A DNA stretch of 64,000 nt from Drechslerella dactyloides (lineage: Eukaryota > Ascomycota > Orbiliomycetes > Orbiliales > Orbiliaceae). Positions 23,095 to 35,749 of the stretch are shown here, one piece after another; position 1 is the first letter of the stretch, and each line of letters begins with the position of its first letter. Location of the stretch: positions 2,604,001-2,668,000 of the forward strand of contig JAGTWJ010000008.1 in assembly GCA_020064725.1 (NCBI GenBank), given 5' to 3'. Under the pieces are notes generated by a model, which was not told the origin of the DNA, did no database searches, and saw only the letters and a program-made list of their open reading frames with translations. The position numbers were made by a program, and so were the translations under genes.

Positions 23095-24907
23095 TATAGT
23101 TATAGAAAAAAAACATAGTATATGGATATGTGTTGTTAGAATGTAATAGTAATGTATTAAAAAATATCTAAATAAAATTAATTTAGGTTTTATTGATTAA
23201 TATATATATGTGATTTTTGTTTTAAGTGATTGATATTTATATTTTATATTATCTTATTATTTTTTATATGGGCTTAATTTTCTAGATAATATTATTTAGT
23301 TTTTTTATTAAATATTATGTCTATTTAGCTTTATTGTATTAGGAAGAAATAATTAATTTTTGTAAAATAATTTTTTAATTATTTCTTTATCTCTTTTTTT
23401 TAAATTTTTGCTAATATATTATTCTCTTTATATTGTTCTTATTTTTTATGGTTATTCCAGATAGGCAGTGCGGTAGTTAATTAGGGGAGATATAATAGAA
23501 ATAAAAATAAAAAATTTTTAATATAATATTTTGATTTATGGTTCAGCAAATCTTCTTTTATAAATATATTTATATTTTTAATATATTAAAGTAGCAGTTG
23601 TGTTAGTTTTAAATACTAAAGTTTCCTAATATAAATATTCTAAAGATCTTTTATTGTGGATATGGGTAATTGATTCTTTAAGGATATCTACAAGAGTAGT
23701 CTGCCAAAAAACACTTAACATAATAATAACATCAACAGCAAATTAGCAACAAATAGGAAAAAAAAAACCCCTATAATAATCATCAAAATAGTGTTAGCAA
23801 AACACAACCATAAATTAAGCAAAACTCTTATTATCATATCCTATATCAAGTTAATTATCTAATATATCCTAATTATATTTCTAGCACAGGTGTGGATGCT
23901 ATTAAAAGGAGTATAAATTAATAATTAGGCAGATAAACTATCTATTAAATTTATAAATAAAAATAGTAATCCAAGATTTGGCAGATAAACTAAAATATAA
24001 ATATTTATAATCTATACTATTAATAGATATACTATATATAATGATAGTACTGAAAGTATAGTAGACTAATATTAAAACATATATAATCAATACTATTAAT
24101 AAACCTACACATAACAATATATTTATAACTTACTTACATTTAAAAAAGGGAGATAGATTATCATCATTACTATATTTTTTATCACTTATTATTAACTCCC
24201 TGCAGCCAATTATATACTCAGCCTAAAATATATTCTAATACAAAGACCTAGAATCAACATAGCCACACTAATCTAATAAAAACAATATACATAAATAAAC
24301 ATTTAAAATGGTAGCCTTTTTAAAATAATTTTAGAATATCTAAATTTTATCATCCTCTAATATCAACAACCATTATCATATAATAATTAATCTTAAATTT
24401 TAGAGATCTAAATCATTTTTTAAGATTAATAGTTCTTTATATTAGATTTTTATTTTTTAAATATTATATAGTATACTACTAGTAATATTTATAATCTACT
24501 TTAATTTAAATAAAGATATTAAAACCTTTATAATAATAGTAAATTATTTTTTTATAATAATAATACATTATTTACTTCCATTATACATTTCTTTTTTAAA
24601 CTATTATCTTTCTAATAATATTAATATTTAATATCTAAGATTTTTTTTTTAAAACTAGAATCTTTTTTTATTAGTCTAAATATTATATTAATTTAGGATT
24701 TAATATAATACTAGTAATAATAATCAGTATTTTTAGTCTTAATTTTAAAAAAAACTCAACAAACATATTATTTAATCTTAATCTTTAAAAATAAATCATT
24801 TATATATATAAACAACATCTTAAAAAACTTACATATATCAAAATAAATATTAAAAATAAATTATTAAAAATATTTACAAAATTAAAGCTATTATTATACT
24901 TAATATA

Positions 24908-25979
24908 ACGTATTCCACAAGCGAGCGAACATCCCAAGCGAGCGAACACCCCCCCAGCCCACCAAAAACCTTTTTATTAATATATTAATAAATATTTATT
25001 ATAAAATTATAGAAAAATTACTTCTTTAAATAATAGTTTAAAATAATCTAATTAGTATTTTTTTTATTTTTTAATATTAATATTAAATTAATAATAATTA
25101 TTTTAAATATTGTTAAAAACAACACATTTTTTTATTGTTTGACTCTAAATATCTAAATAATTTACGAACGAAAATCTTTAAAAATTAAAAATCTAATAAA
25201 TAATGATATAATCTAGGCCTGTTTAAAGCTACTATTTATAATAATAAAAATTAAGTTCTAGAAACTCTGCTAAAGTTGGCACAACACACTAACTATTTTT
25301 TTAAAATAATTATACATAAATATCATTAAAAAAATTAAAAAAATAAATTTGAATTTAATATATTAAAACTTTTTTATTTTTATTTTTTTAATTTTTTTTT
25401 ATATATTATATAATTTAATATCAATATTTTTAATTTTTATAATAAAATTTTATAAAAAATTGAATTTTTATTAAAAAAATTTAAAAAAAATTATAAAATA
25501 AAATATTAATTTACTTTAATTTAAAAAAAAATTTTAGGATTTTTTTTATTATATTTTTATATATAATTATAATAAAAAATAGCTAGTGTGTAGTCAGTGT
25601 GTTGTGCTAACTTTAGCAAAATCTATAAATCTTAATTTTTAATATAATAGATAGAGGTTTTGTACAGGCCTAGATTATATATTTATTTAATAGATTTCTT
25701 ATTTTTAAAGATTTTTATTTATATATAATAAAGATATTTACTGGCAAACACTTAAGATTATATGCTGTTTTTTAAAAATTTTAAATTAATTATTATTAAT
25801 TTATTTTTATATTTAAAAAATGTAAAAAAATATAATGAATTGATTTTAATTTATATTAGTTGAAAGATATTTTTTTTATAATTTTTTAAGAGATATTAAT
25901 TAGAATATTAATAAAAAGGTTTTGGTGGGGTGTTGGGGTGTTCGCTCACTTGGGGTGTTCGCTCGCTTGTGGAATACGT
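24908..25979 (-). mobile_element. Palindromic TA-flanked element, copy B (inverted)
   Basis: This 1072-bp copy is flanked by TA (24906-24907 and 25980-25981). It is the reverse complement of copy A, again with only homopolymer differences by eye, and keeps the GC-rich ends intact. Non-coding. Confidence 0.88.
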
Positions 25980-27709
25980 TAATTAAAATCTAAACTACTT
26001 AAAGAAATAAAATTTAAAAGAAATAATTTATTTAAATAATTAAAATAATAATCATTATTACTATTTTTTTATTTATTATAACTACTACTTCCTTCATAAT
26101 AATTACTATATTTTTAAACAATAAAAATATATTTAAAGATAATAAAATTCTAAACAAAGCTAATAAAAATATTAGAATCATTAATCATAACTAGATTCAT
26201 TATAAATCTAGAGATTATAGACTATTAATAATAATTAATTATTTTAAAATCTCACTATTAATCCAGAACAGATAGTACTAGTAGCTTATTAACTCCTAGA
26301 TTAAATAATAGTAATACTAGTAATATATATAACAATAAAACTAACAAAAGATTTAACAGTAGAATTAACTATAATATTATTAAAAATAATATTATTATTA
26401 TAATTATACCATCCAACAGAACTATTAGCAGAGGCTAATTAGAAAAAAAAACAGATAAATCTATACCAAAAGATTTAAAAAAATATTTATTACTATTTAT
26501 ATCAAGACCTTTATTATTATCACTATTATTATTATTACTATTAATAAAATCATCAAATAGAAAATAATTATTAAACCCCAAAAAAAAAAATTATCAATCA
26601 AATTATTATTATCACAATTTTTATATAGAAAAGGAAATAAACATCTATTAACATTATTAAAATTTTTTATTACAGAATATCTTTAGTCATAATAAATTAA
26701 ATATATACTATAACGTCAATGATAAGCGAACGGATCAGACAAGTGAGTGGATCACCTCACCACACCTACGTACTTACTACTTCTTTTATACCTTATATTT
26801 TTATAACTATTATAATATTTACCTTTATGACTAAATCCAGAATTCTTTTAGTTATTGAAATTATAAAAAAAAATTAAGAATTAAGTATTTAAGCTATTAT
26901 TAAGTATTATAATATTCTTTATATTATTTTAATTTATTAATATAATAACTATTTTTTATGATGTAATAGTATTTTTAAATTATAAAATCTTATAAAATTG
27001 GAGAAAGATATTATTATTTAATATATATTTGAGTTATGTATGTAGTCTTTTTATCTTAGATTAAATAATATAGAAGATATGGCTAATTAACTGTTATTGG
27101 TGTGTAATAATAATAGTATATAATATATTGATAAAAGATGGATTAATAATTTTGTTAAATGCTGTTTAAAATTATAAATATATTTATCTAAGAAATATAA
27201 TTATTAGTAAATAAAATATAAAAATTCTATATTTATTAGTAAATGATTTTAGTTAATAGAGGTTGTAAAGATTAAGTATAGTATTGTGGATAATGATATC
27301 TATAATTTTGATAAGATTGGTTTTATAATAGGTATAATATTTATAATTATTATTATTATAAGTACTAAAATATGTAATAAAGCTAAACTAATATAGTCTG
27401 GGAATTATAAGTAAGTAATAATTATTTAGGGGATAAATATAGAAGGTTAGGTAATATTATTATTTATTGTTTTTGTTGGGTAATATTATTTAATTAGTTG
27501 GTATATAGTGATAAAGTTATTAGTGGATTGGGTTATTGTGTTTTTTAATAATGGCTGGATGATGAATAAGTTTGTTTTATAATAGCTAAAGTACTTTAAT
27601 AAGTTTATAGTGTGGTATTGCATTTTAAATTATTGACTATTAGTTCTAGATGGTTATAAAAATTACTATTTTATTGTTTTTAAACTATATTACTAGGAGT
27701 ATAAGATTA

Positions 27710-29602
27710 ACGTATTCCACAAGCAAGCGAACATCCCAAGTAAGCAAACACCCTTCCTACCCTACCCTAACAAAAATACCACCTTTACTACCACACCACT
27801 ACTAAAATAACACAGAAAATCCATACTATACTAACCTTAATTTTTAAGATATCTTTTAATAAATTCAGATATTATAGCTAGGCTCATCATAATAACTATA
27901 ATATAATATCTTCCTAAAAATAACCTCTAACTGGGGGTTATTTTAATAATTTAGATATTCTATTTATTTATTCTATCTATTTATAATATTATTATCTAAG
28001 ATTTTATTAGCTTAATATATAATAAGCATATCTCCTTACTATATATACCATCTTTTTATTTATTAGTATTTAAATAGTGTCTAATTTATAGAACATAATA
28101 TTATATTCTTTGTTTATATAAACACTAGTTAATGTATTATTATCTATATTTCTTTAATAAATTAGTCCACAGCAGCCAATAATAATATTAAAAAACTATT
28201 TAGATACTAAATAATCTAGTTTTTAATAAGTTTTAATTATAAATCAACTTCTAAAAGATTTATTAATATTTTTATTATCCAAATAGCTGCTATATATACA
28301 GTACCAGAATATAAATTTACTAGGGTAAACACTAATAACTGGATATCTAGTTTTAAAAAAACCCTATTAAAATTATAAAATACAATCCCAACTTCAACAA
28401 AGCTACTATATATATTTTTAAATGTTATTATAATAGTAAATACCTTATAAAACCTAAAAAGAAACTCTAGTTTATTAATATAATTAATATTTATATACAT
28501 TAAATCCTCCACCTAATGATTATATATTTATTTTAATAGTTTAAAACACCCAATATCCAATAATTGAAAAAGATATAAAAAATATGGTAATATATAGACT
28601 ATAATAATCTTATATTCTTGGTAATAAAGCTTAAAAACAACCAAATAATGGTTTTTATAGCTATTTAAAATTAATAATTAGTAATCTGAAATACAGCATC
28701 ATACTATAAATTAATTAAAGTACTTTATTTATTCTATAATAAACTTATTTATTATCTAGTTATTATTAAAAAATATAATAATTTAGTTCTTTAGTAAACT
28801 AGTTTCTGTATATTAGCTAGCTAGGTAGTATTTACTAGTTAAAATAATAAATAGTAATACTATTCAACCTTCTACATATATTCCTTAAATAATTATTGCT
28901 TATTTGTGGTTTCCAGACTATACTAACTTTGCTTTATTATAGGTTTTAATATTTATAATAACTATAATAAAAAAGATTATATTTATTATAAAGTCTATTT
29001 TATTAAAATTATATATATTATTATTTATAATACTATATTTAGCCTTTACAACTTATACAAGCTATAATTAATTGTTAATAAGTTTATAATCTTTATATTT
29101 AATCTACTAGTAGTTATATTTTTTGGATAAATATATTTAGAGCTTTGGACAATATTTTATAAAATTTATTACCTAGTTCTTGTTAATATGATGTAAACTA
29201 TTGCTAGTATATATCAATAATAGCTGGTTAACTATATTTTCTATATTACCTAATTTAAAATAAAAAGATTATATATATAATTTAAATATATACTAGATAA
29301 TAATATCCTTTTTTAATTATGTAAGATTTTATAATTTTAATATATTATTGTTCTATAAAAGGTATCTATTATATTAGTAAACAAAAATTATTTAAAAAAT
29401 ATTATATAATTTAATTATTATTGTAATATTTAATTTTTTATTTTTTTCTAAAATTTTAATAATTAAGATTATTCAGGATTTAGTTGTAGAGACTGTTATT
29501 ATAGTAATTATAGATATAGATGATGGTAAAAAAGAAAAAGGGGTAAGGTTACTTGGTAGGGTGTTCACTCGCTTAGGGTATTCGCTCGCTTGTGGAATAC
29601 GT
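27710..29602 (-). mobile_element. Fot1-like element nested in another, RIP-mutated
   Basis: This 1893-bp element has the ACGTATTCCACAAGC end type, with the GAACA form of the motif shared with the palindromic elements, and TA on both sides (27708-27709 and 29603-29604). It lies in the opposite orientation to its host element. Its length and internal order match the 40624 element. Confidence 0.85.
27844..29499 (-). pseudogene. Fot1/pogo-type transposase, RIP-destroyed copy
   Basis: Bounds are set by alignment to the 40758-42413 gene. The longest surviving frame (28237-28512) reads NYINKLEFLFRFYK, ITFKNIYSSFVEVGIV and FLKLDIQLLV, a clear match to HISKLEFLSGFHR, ITPKNICSSFAEASIV and FLKLDIQLPV in the better copy. 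The differences are mainly Thr/Ala/Pro to Ile/Val/Leu/Phe, as produced by C-to-T change on the coding strand. Stops are frequent elsewhere. In life it would have been a DDE recombinase cutting at TA sites. It cannot be active. Confidence 0.75.
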
Positions 29603-32379
29603 TATTATAATTTATATATTATTATATTTATTGTATATTCTCTAATTACTAGATATTGGCTACTTTGGGTTATTAAAGTAGGTATATAATTATAAGGTAG
29701 AAAACTTGGTATGTATATATGTTAATTATATTTTTAAGTTAGAGTTTCTTACTAGATTCTATAAGGTGTTTATTATTATAATAATATTTAAAAATATATG
29801 TAGTAGTTTTGTTGGAGCTGGTATTGTATCTTATAACTCTAATAGAGTTTTATTAAAATTGGATATATAATTATTAATAACTACTTTAGCAAATTTATAT
29901 TTAGGTATTATAAATATAACAGCTACCTGGACTATAAAAATATTATTAAATCTATTAGAAATTAATCTACAAGTAGGCTTAATCAAAAACCAGATTATCC
30001 AGTATTAAAATAATTCTCTTATATTACTATTAATAACTATAGACTAGCTATCTAAAAGAACACAAATTATAATACATTAATTAATATTTATACATACAAA
30101 AAACATAATACTACACTCTATTAATAAAATATTAAATAAATAATAATAAATAAAAAAACAACATATATAATATAAAAACATATTTACCATATACCAAACA
30201 AATAATATACTAAACTAAAATACTATAAATAAATAATATAAATAAATAAAACTAAAAAACTATCAAAACAACATACAACCAAAAAAAAACTCTAGAAAAA
30301 TATTATACTATAATTAATACAATAAAACTAAACATAATATTTAAACATATCAAAAAACATTTTAAACATATAAATAAATTATTTAGTATATATCTAGCTT
30401 AAAACTATAGTATTATAATAGTAAAATCAGTATTTTTATTAAAATGGGGTAGTAAGGTGATCCGCTCACTTGTCTGATCCATTCGCTTATCATTGACGTT
30501 ATATATATTATTATATTTTTAGATATTCCTAAATTGGACAAGCACAAATCAAATATTTTATAAAATAATTTATATAAATATGAAAAAATATATTCAAAAT
30601 ATTATTATTTACTTTTTTAATATAAGACTATAGATTTCTTCATATATTTTATTCTAACAAACTCCTCTAATAATTTCTAGAAACTAGACTAAGACTACTA
30701 TAAAAAATCATAAATATACTAAATAATTATTATTATTATATTATTAATTCAAGAAAAAGAAATCCTTAATATAATAATTAATATAGTATATTAACAATAT
30801 TTACCTAAATAATAAAAACATATAAAAAGATACTCAAAAACAATAAAAATTCTAATTATTTAAAAACCTTTTTATTAAAAAATTTCAAAAAATAATTTTT
30901 ATTACAAATCTTACATTAATATTATTAACTATTATAGATTAAAGTCAACCACCATTATACCATACAATAAAATATTTTAAATATACCATCTTTTTAATTA
31001 TATTAAAAATTATTAAAATATATTTAAAATATACTATCATAGCTTTTTTATAAAATATAATTATAGAAATTAGGAACATTAATATTAATTATTAAACATA
31101 GTATATCAAGTAATTTATAATATCTTAAATATAAAATATAATAATAAATAAAAATCAAACCATAATAAGTAATATAAAATTATATTTAAATATTATAAAT
31201 ATTTAAATAGTAATTTAAATTGGCTATTATTATAATAATATTCTATATATAAAGTAACCAACAAAAATTTCTTAGAAACTTTAGATAATATAGAAAAAAA
31301 ATAATTAAATATCAACATAATAATTCATTAAAAGACAGTATTAACCATAACTACCAACAAATTAATATAATTATTTAACAATAATATAATCTTAAAAAAA
31401 CAATAGTTATAATATAACTCCACAAATCTAATTAATATTTAAAATAAAATCTTCTAAAAAACTATCTATAACAGCTTATAAATATTAATTATAATATTAA
31501 TATTATAAATTAAAAAAAGGATATTAAAAGAAATAATTTAGTATTAAACAATATAAACCATAGTTTAATACTAAACAATTTTAACAATTTATTCCTTTAA
31601 GATTAAATAATAATATAAATTACTATCTTATAGATATTTATATAAGTATTATATTTTTATATATATTTTTATAATAAAAATAATACAGAGACTTATACAC
31701 TAATTAAATATCAAAGAGTATAAAAATAAAAAAATAAGCTAATTATATATTTATATTATAATATTATATTTAATATAAAAAAAAAAAGTTTTATAATTTT
31801 ATATATTAATATCAGGCTTTATGTGCAAAACATTAACAGAAGATATATATAAAAATATAAGATTTTTAAAAATTTAAATATATAACAAACCAATTTAAAA
31901 AAATTAAAAATAGTTACTTTATAAATTTTTTTATCTCTATACTTATAAATCAAGACTAATTTAATTATATAAATATCTCTAGGCTTTATTTACTATAATA
32001 ATAAATCTAGATATATAAGGAATTTAAATTTATTTAATATAAATTATTATACTTAAGATAAAAATTTTAAAATAGCCTGGTAGTTATTAAGTTTATGATA
32101 AATTATATATTTAGTATATCTAATTAAAGTGATATTCTTATTAAAACTTATAAAATATACATTTTTAACACCAAAATTAACAAGAACTATTAATGGAGGT
32201 TTAACTATAATAAAAAACTTTAATTTTATTTAATAAATAATAATATTGGGATTTATAATAAATTTATAGCAATAAATTTAGTTTTATTTATTATAAATAA
32301 ACCCAATAATCATTCATATTAAACATAATAAACATACTTTTAACAAAGACTATGGTGCCTGGATTTATAGTACCTATGG

Positions 32380-33235
32380 TAGAATCACCCAATAAGAAAA
32401 CTTTTTCTGACTTATAGTATCAATAGGGATAGCAGGATCCATTATATGCTCTACAACAAATAAAAAGATATCATTTTTATTCTATACTACAAAAGTATAT
32501 GTTATATAAAAATTAAGATAGTAATACACAGAATTATTCTAAACAATAAAACAAATAGCCTCCATTAATGGACCAAGAGTACAAAATCCGTGATTAACAG
32601 TCATTTAGTAAAATCATACAATATTAGAAAAAAAGAGGCCAACAATCCTCAACCTAGTAAACATCAAATAAAATTCTTTATTTTTTTTTTATCTCATCTA
32701 CTCTTTTAGTCATATACAATGATTAATTAACTTCCAAATAGAGAGAGCAACCACCATATATAGTTTAGCATCGATATTAGCAGGGCTGATCCCATAAAAT
32801 AGTATATCACACACTAGTTTAAACTAATGCATATCACCAACAAATAGGATCATCAGAAGTCCTCTGAATATTATTTCATTCAAACAATACTTCTGAAAGG
32901 CTACATCCATTTACCAGAGCATTTTAGCACCTACAATACTGATCTTATTAATAATTAACATATCTTTTATTTTTTATTAAACTACATAGCCATAAAGAAT
33001 TAGACAACTGATTGACTGTTAATATCAGTAAACAATAATTTATCTAAATTAAAAACTTTGATTTTTATTAAGTTATATAGTATAGTATTACTAATATTAA
33101 AAGTAATAATACTAGAAAATATATATAACTCTAGTCTAGAATACTTATCCATAAGTTTAAATATCTTTATAATTATCTAAATAATACAATTTTTATTAGT
33201 CCTATCCTCCTCTAATAAATATATTATAATTTAAT
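32380..33235 (-). pseudogene. PIF1-like helicase fossil
   Basis: On the minus strand the helicase motifs appear in the correct order with RIP-type changes. An eroded Walker A region lies at about 33213-33187 (EEDRTNKN where GGxGTGKT is expected), followed by IIQIIIKIFKLM and IFSSIITFNISNTILYNLI. Walker B is at about 32960-32930 as LIINKISIVGAKMLW (family LIIDEISMVG). VGDMH-stop-FK is at about 32845-32821 (family GDFxQFPP), IWKLINHCI at about 32765-32735, and DIFLFVVEH near 32460-32435. Several stops sit where Gln or Trp is usual, so CAA/CAG or TGG were lost. Such helicases occur in Helitrons and as solo repeats. No Rep domain or Helitron end was identified, so the parent is open. Confidence 0.7.
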
Positions 33236-34678
33236 TAAAATCTAAATTAAGTACTGTGTTGTGATTAAACCTTATCACTATTACAATAGTTATATATTAT
33301 TGTTTTTTATTTAAATAAAGTTTTTAATATATTAAATTCCAAGCTTTTTTCTAGATATAAAATAAGGATTTTATAATCTATATTTTATAGTTTTTGGTAT
33401 GGTTCTGATTTCTATTAAATTTGATGGTTAGTGGTATAATGATATTGTTTTACTTATATATTACTTTGTGTTTATTAAGTTAGGAATCAATTATGTTTTT
33501 AAAAATCAGGAATTTGAATATTAATATATTACTAATATTAAGTCTATAATAATTCAGACTGAGATTTTAATATCTGATATTATTATTTTTTTAATTAGAT
33601 GTATTGAAGAAACTACTATATAAATATAAGATACTGGTTTACATATTTTTATTAATTTTCTAAGGTTTTAATTTTTAAAAAAAAAAGATTTAATATACTA
33701 TTAATATTATTTTTAATATTAAGTACTTTATTTATTTAATCTTTCTATTATTTAATTATAGTGGTTTATATTTGTTTGATATTATTAATAAAATTTTGTT
33801 GATTTTTTTTTAATAAATTAAAATTAATAATATAGAATATGATTTAAGAAGATAACCTAAATTAAAGCTTAAATTAAATATTTTAAAAAATAATTTTATT
33901 AAAAAATATATAAAATTTAAAGTAAATTAACTTATTTAAGGAATAAAAAAATCTAATATAATTATATAATATTTATATATTATTAATGATTTTTTAATTA
34001 TAAAAAAATTTTAGATAGAAAATATATTTTTAATTAGAGGTAGTTTTCTAAGCTTAAAAATATAGATATATTCTGATAAGTAATATAATAATAAATATCT
34101 AAGAATTTAATAATTTATTAAATAAACTTAATAAAATCATGATAATTAATATTAAAGTTATAGAAGGTTTTTTAAATGTGTTTTCTGGCTTTATATATGA
34201 TTTTTAACTTATAATTATAAAATATATTAAATAGAAACTTTTTCTATAATAATAATAGTCTTCAAATTAATTAAATATTATTATTTTAAACTATATTTAT
34301 AGTATAATATCCACTTCATCTATAATTTCAAGTACTTTCCTACCAACAAATACTCATTACTACTATTATATAGCCTTTGTTATATTTACCTTGGTTATTA
34401 AAAACAAAAATATACTACCAATTATATTAAATATTAATATATTATTTTTATTAAATCTTTTTTATTACTAACATATACTTACTGATACCATTACAAAATC
34501 TTAATTAAAAAGAAACCATTCTATTTACTACACTTATTAGAAGAGAAGAAATTACAACTAAATATATAATAAAAGTATATTATTTTAAATTTTAACTATT
34601 TTATTTCTATTTTATTATAGTTTTCTTTAAAATATATATTTTTTATCTTCTCAGTAGTAAATTATACTATACCATATA

Positions 34679-35749
34679 ACGTATTCCACAAGCGAGCGAA
34701 CACCCCAAGTGAGCGAACACCCCAACACCCCACCAAAACCTTTTTATTAATATTCTAATTAATATCTCTTAAAAAATTATAAAAAAAATATCTTTCAACT
34801 AATATAAATTAAAATCAATTCATTATATTTTTTTACATTTTTTAAATATAAAAATAAATTAATAATAATTAATTTAAAATTTTTAAAAAACAGCATATAA
34901 TCTTAAGTGTTTGCCAGTAAATATCTTTATTATATATAAATAAAAATCTTTAAAAATAAGAAATCTATTAAATAAATATATAATCTAGGCCTGTACAAAA
35001 CCTCTATCTATTATATTAAAAATTAAGATTTATAGATTTTGCTAAAGTTAGCACAACACACTGACTACACACTAGCTATTTTTTATTATAATTATATATA
35101 AAAATATAATAAAAAAAATCCTAAAATTTTTTTTTAAATTAAAGTAAATTAATATTTTATTTTATAATTTTTTTTAAATTTTTTTAATAAAAATTCAATT
35201 TTTTATAAAATTTTATTATAAAAATTAAAATATTGATATTAAATTATATAATATATAAAAAAAAATTAAAAAAATAAAAATAAAAAAGTTTTAATATATT
35301 AAATTCAAATTTATTTTTTTAATTTTTTTAATGATATTTATGTATAATTATTTTAAAAAAATAGTTAGTGTGTTGTGCCAACTTTAGCAGAGTTTCTAGA
35401 ACTTAATTTTTATTATTATAAATAGTAGCTTTAAACAGGCCTAGATTATATCATTATTTATTAGATTTTTAATTTTTAAAGATTTTCGTTCGTAAATTAT
35501 TTAGATATTTAGAGTCAAACAATAAAAAAATGTGTTGTTTTTAACAATATTTAAAATAATTATTATTAATTTAATATTAATATTAAAAAATAAAAAAAAT
35601 ACTAATTAGATTATTTTAAACTATTATTTAAAGAAGTAATTTTTCTATAATTTTATAATAAATATTTATTAATATATTAATAAAAAGGTTTTTGGTGGGC
35701 TGGGGGGGTGTTCGCTCGCTTGGGATGTTCGCTCGCTTGTGGAATACGT
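34679..35749 (+). mobile_element. Palindromic TA-flanked element, copy C
   Basis: This 1071-bp copy is flanked by TA (34677-34678 and 35750-35751), in the same orientation as copy A. By eye it differs from A by two single-base homopolymer changes and no substitution. Both arms and GC-rich ends are intact. Confidence 0.88.

Larger units (their letters stand above)
26713..30499 (+). mobile_element. Fot1-like element, mutated, carrying a nested second element
   Basis: The ends are ACGTCAATGATAAGCGAACG at 26713 and its complement at 30499, with TA on both sides. Removing the nested element (27710-29602) and one TA leaves 1892 bp, the same length as the element at 40624. The transposase runs on the + strand. 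Just before the insertion it reads LVLDGYKNYYFIVFKLYY, and just after it comes a degraded match to the region around the third Asp (PLDVGYF in the better copy) and to DKVFLKLDIQL. The nested element therefore split the catalytic domain. The coding frame is full of stops. C is depleted on the + strand across the left part and up to about 29900, after which G is depleted. Confidence 0.82.
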
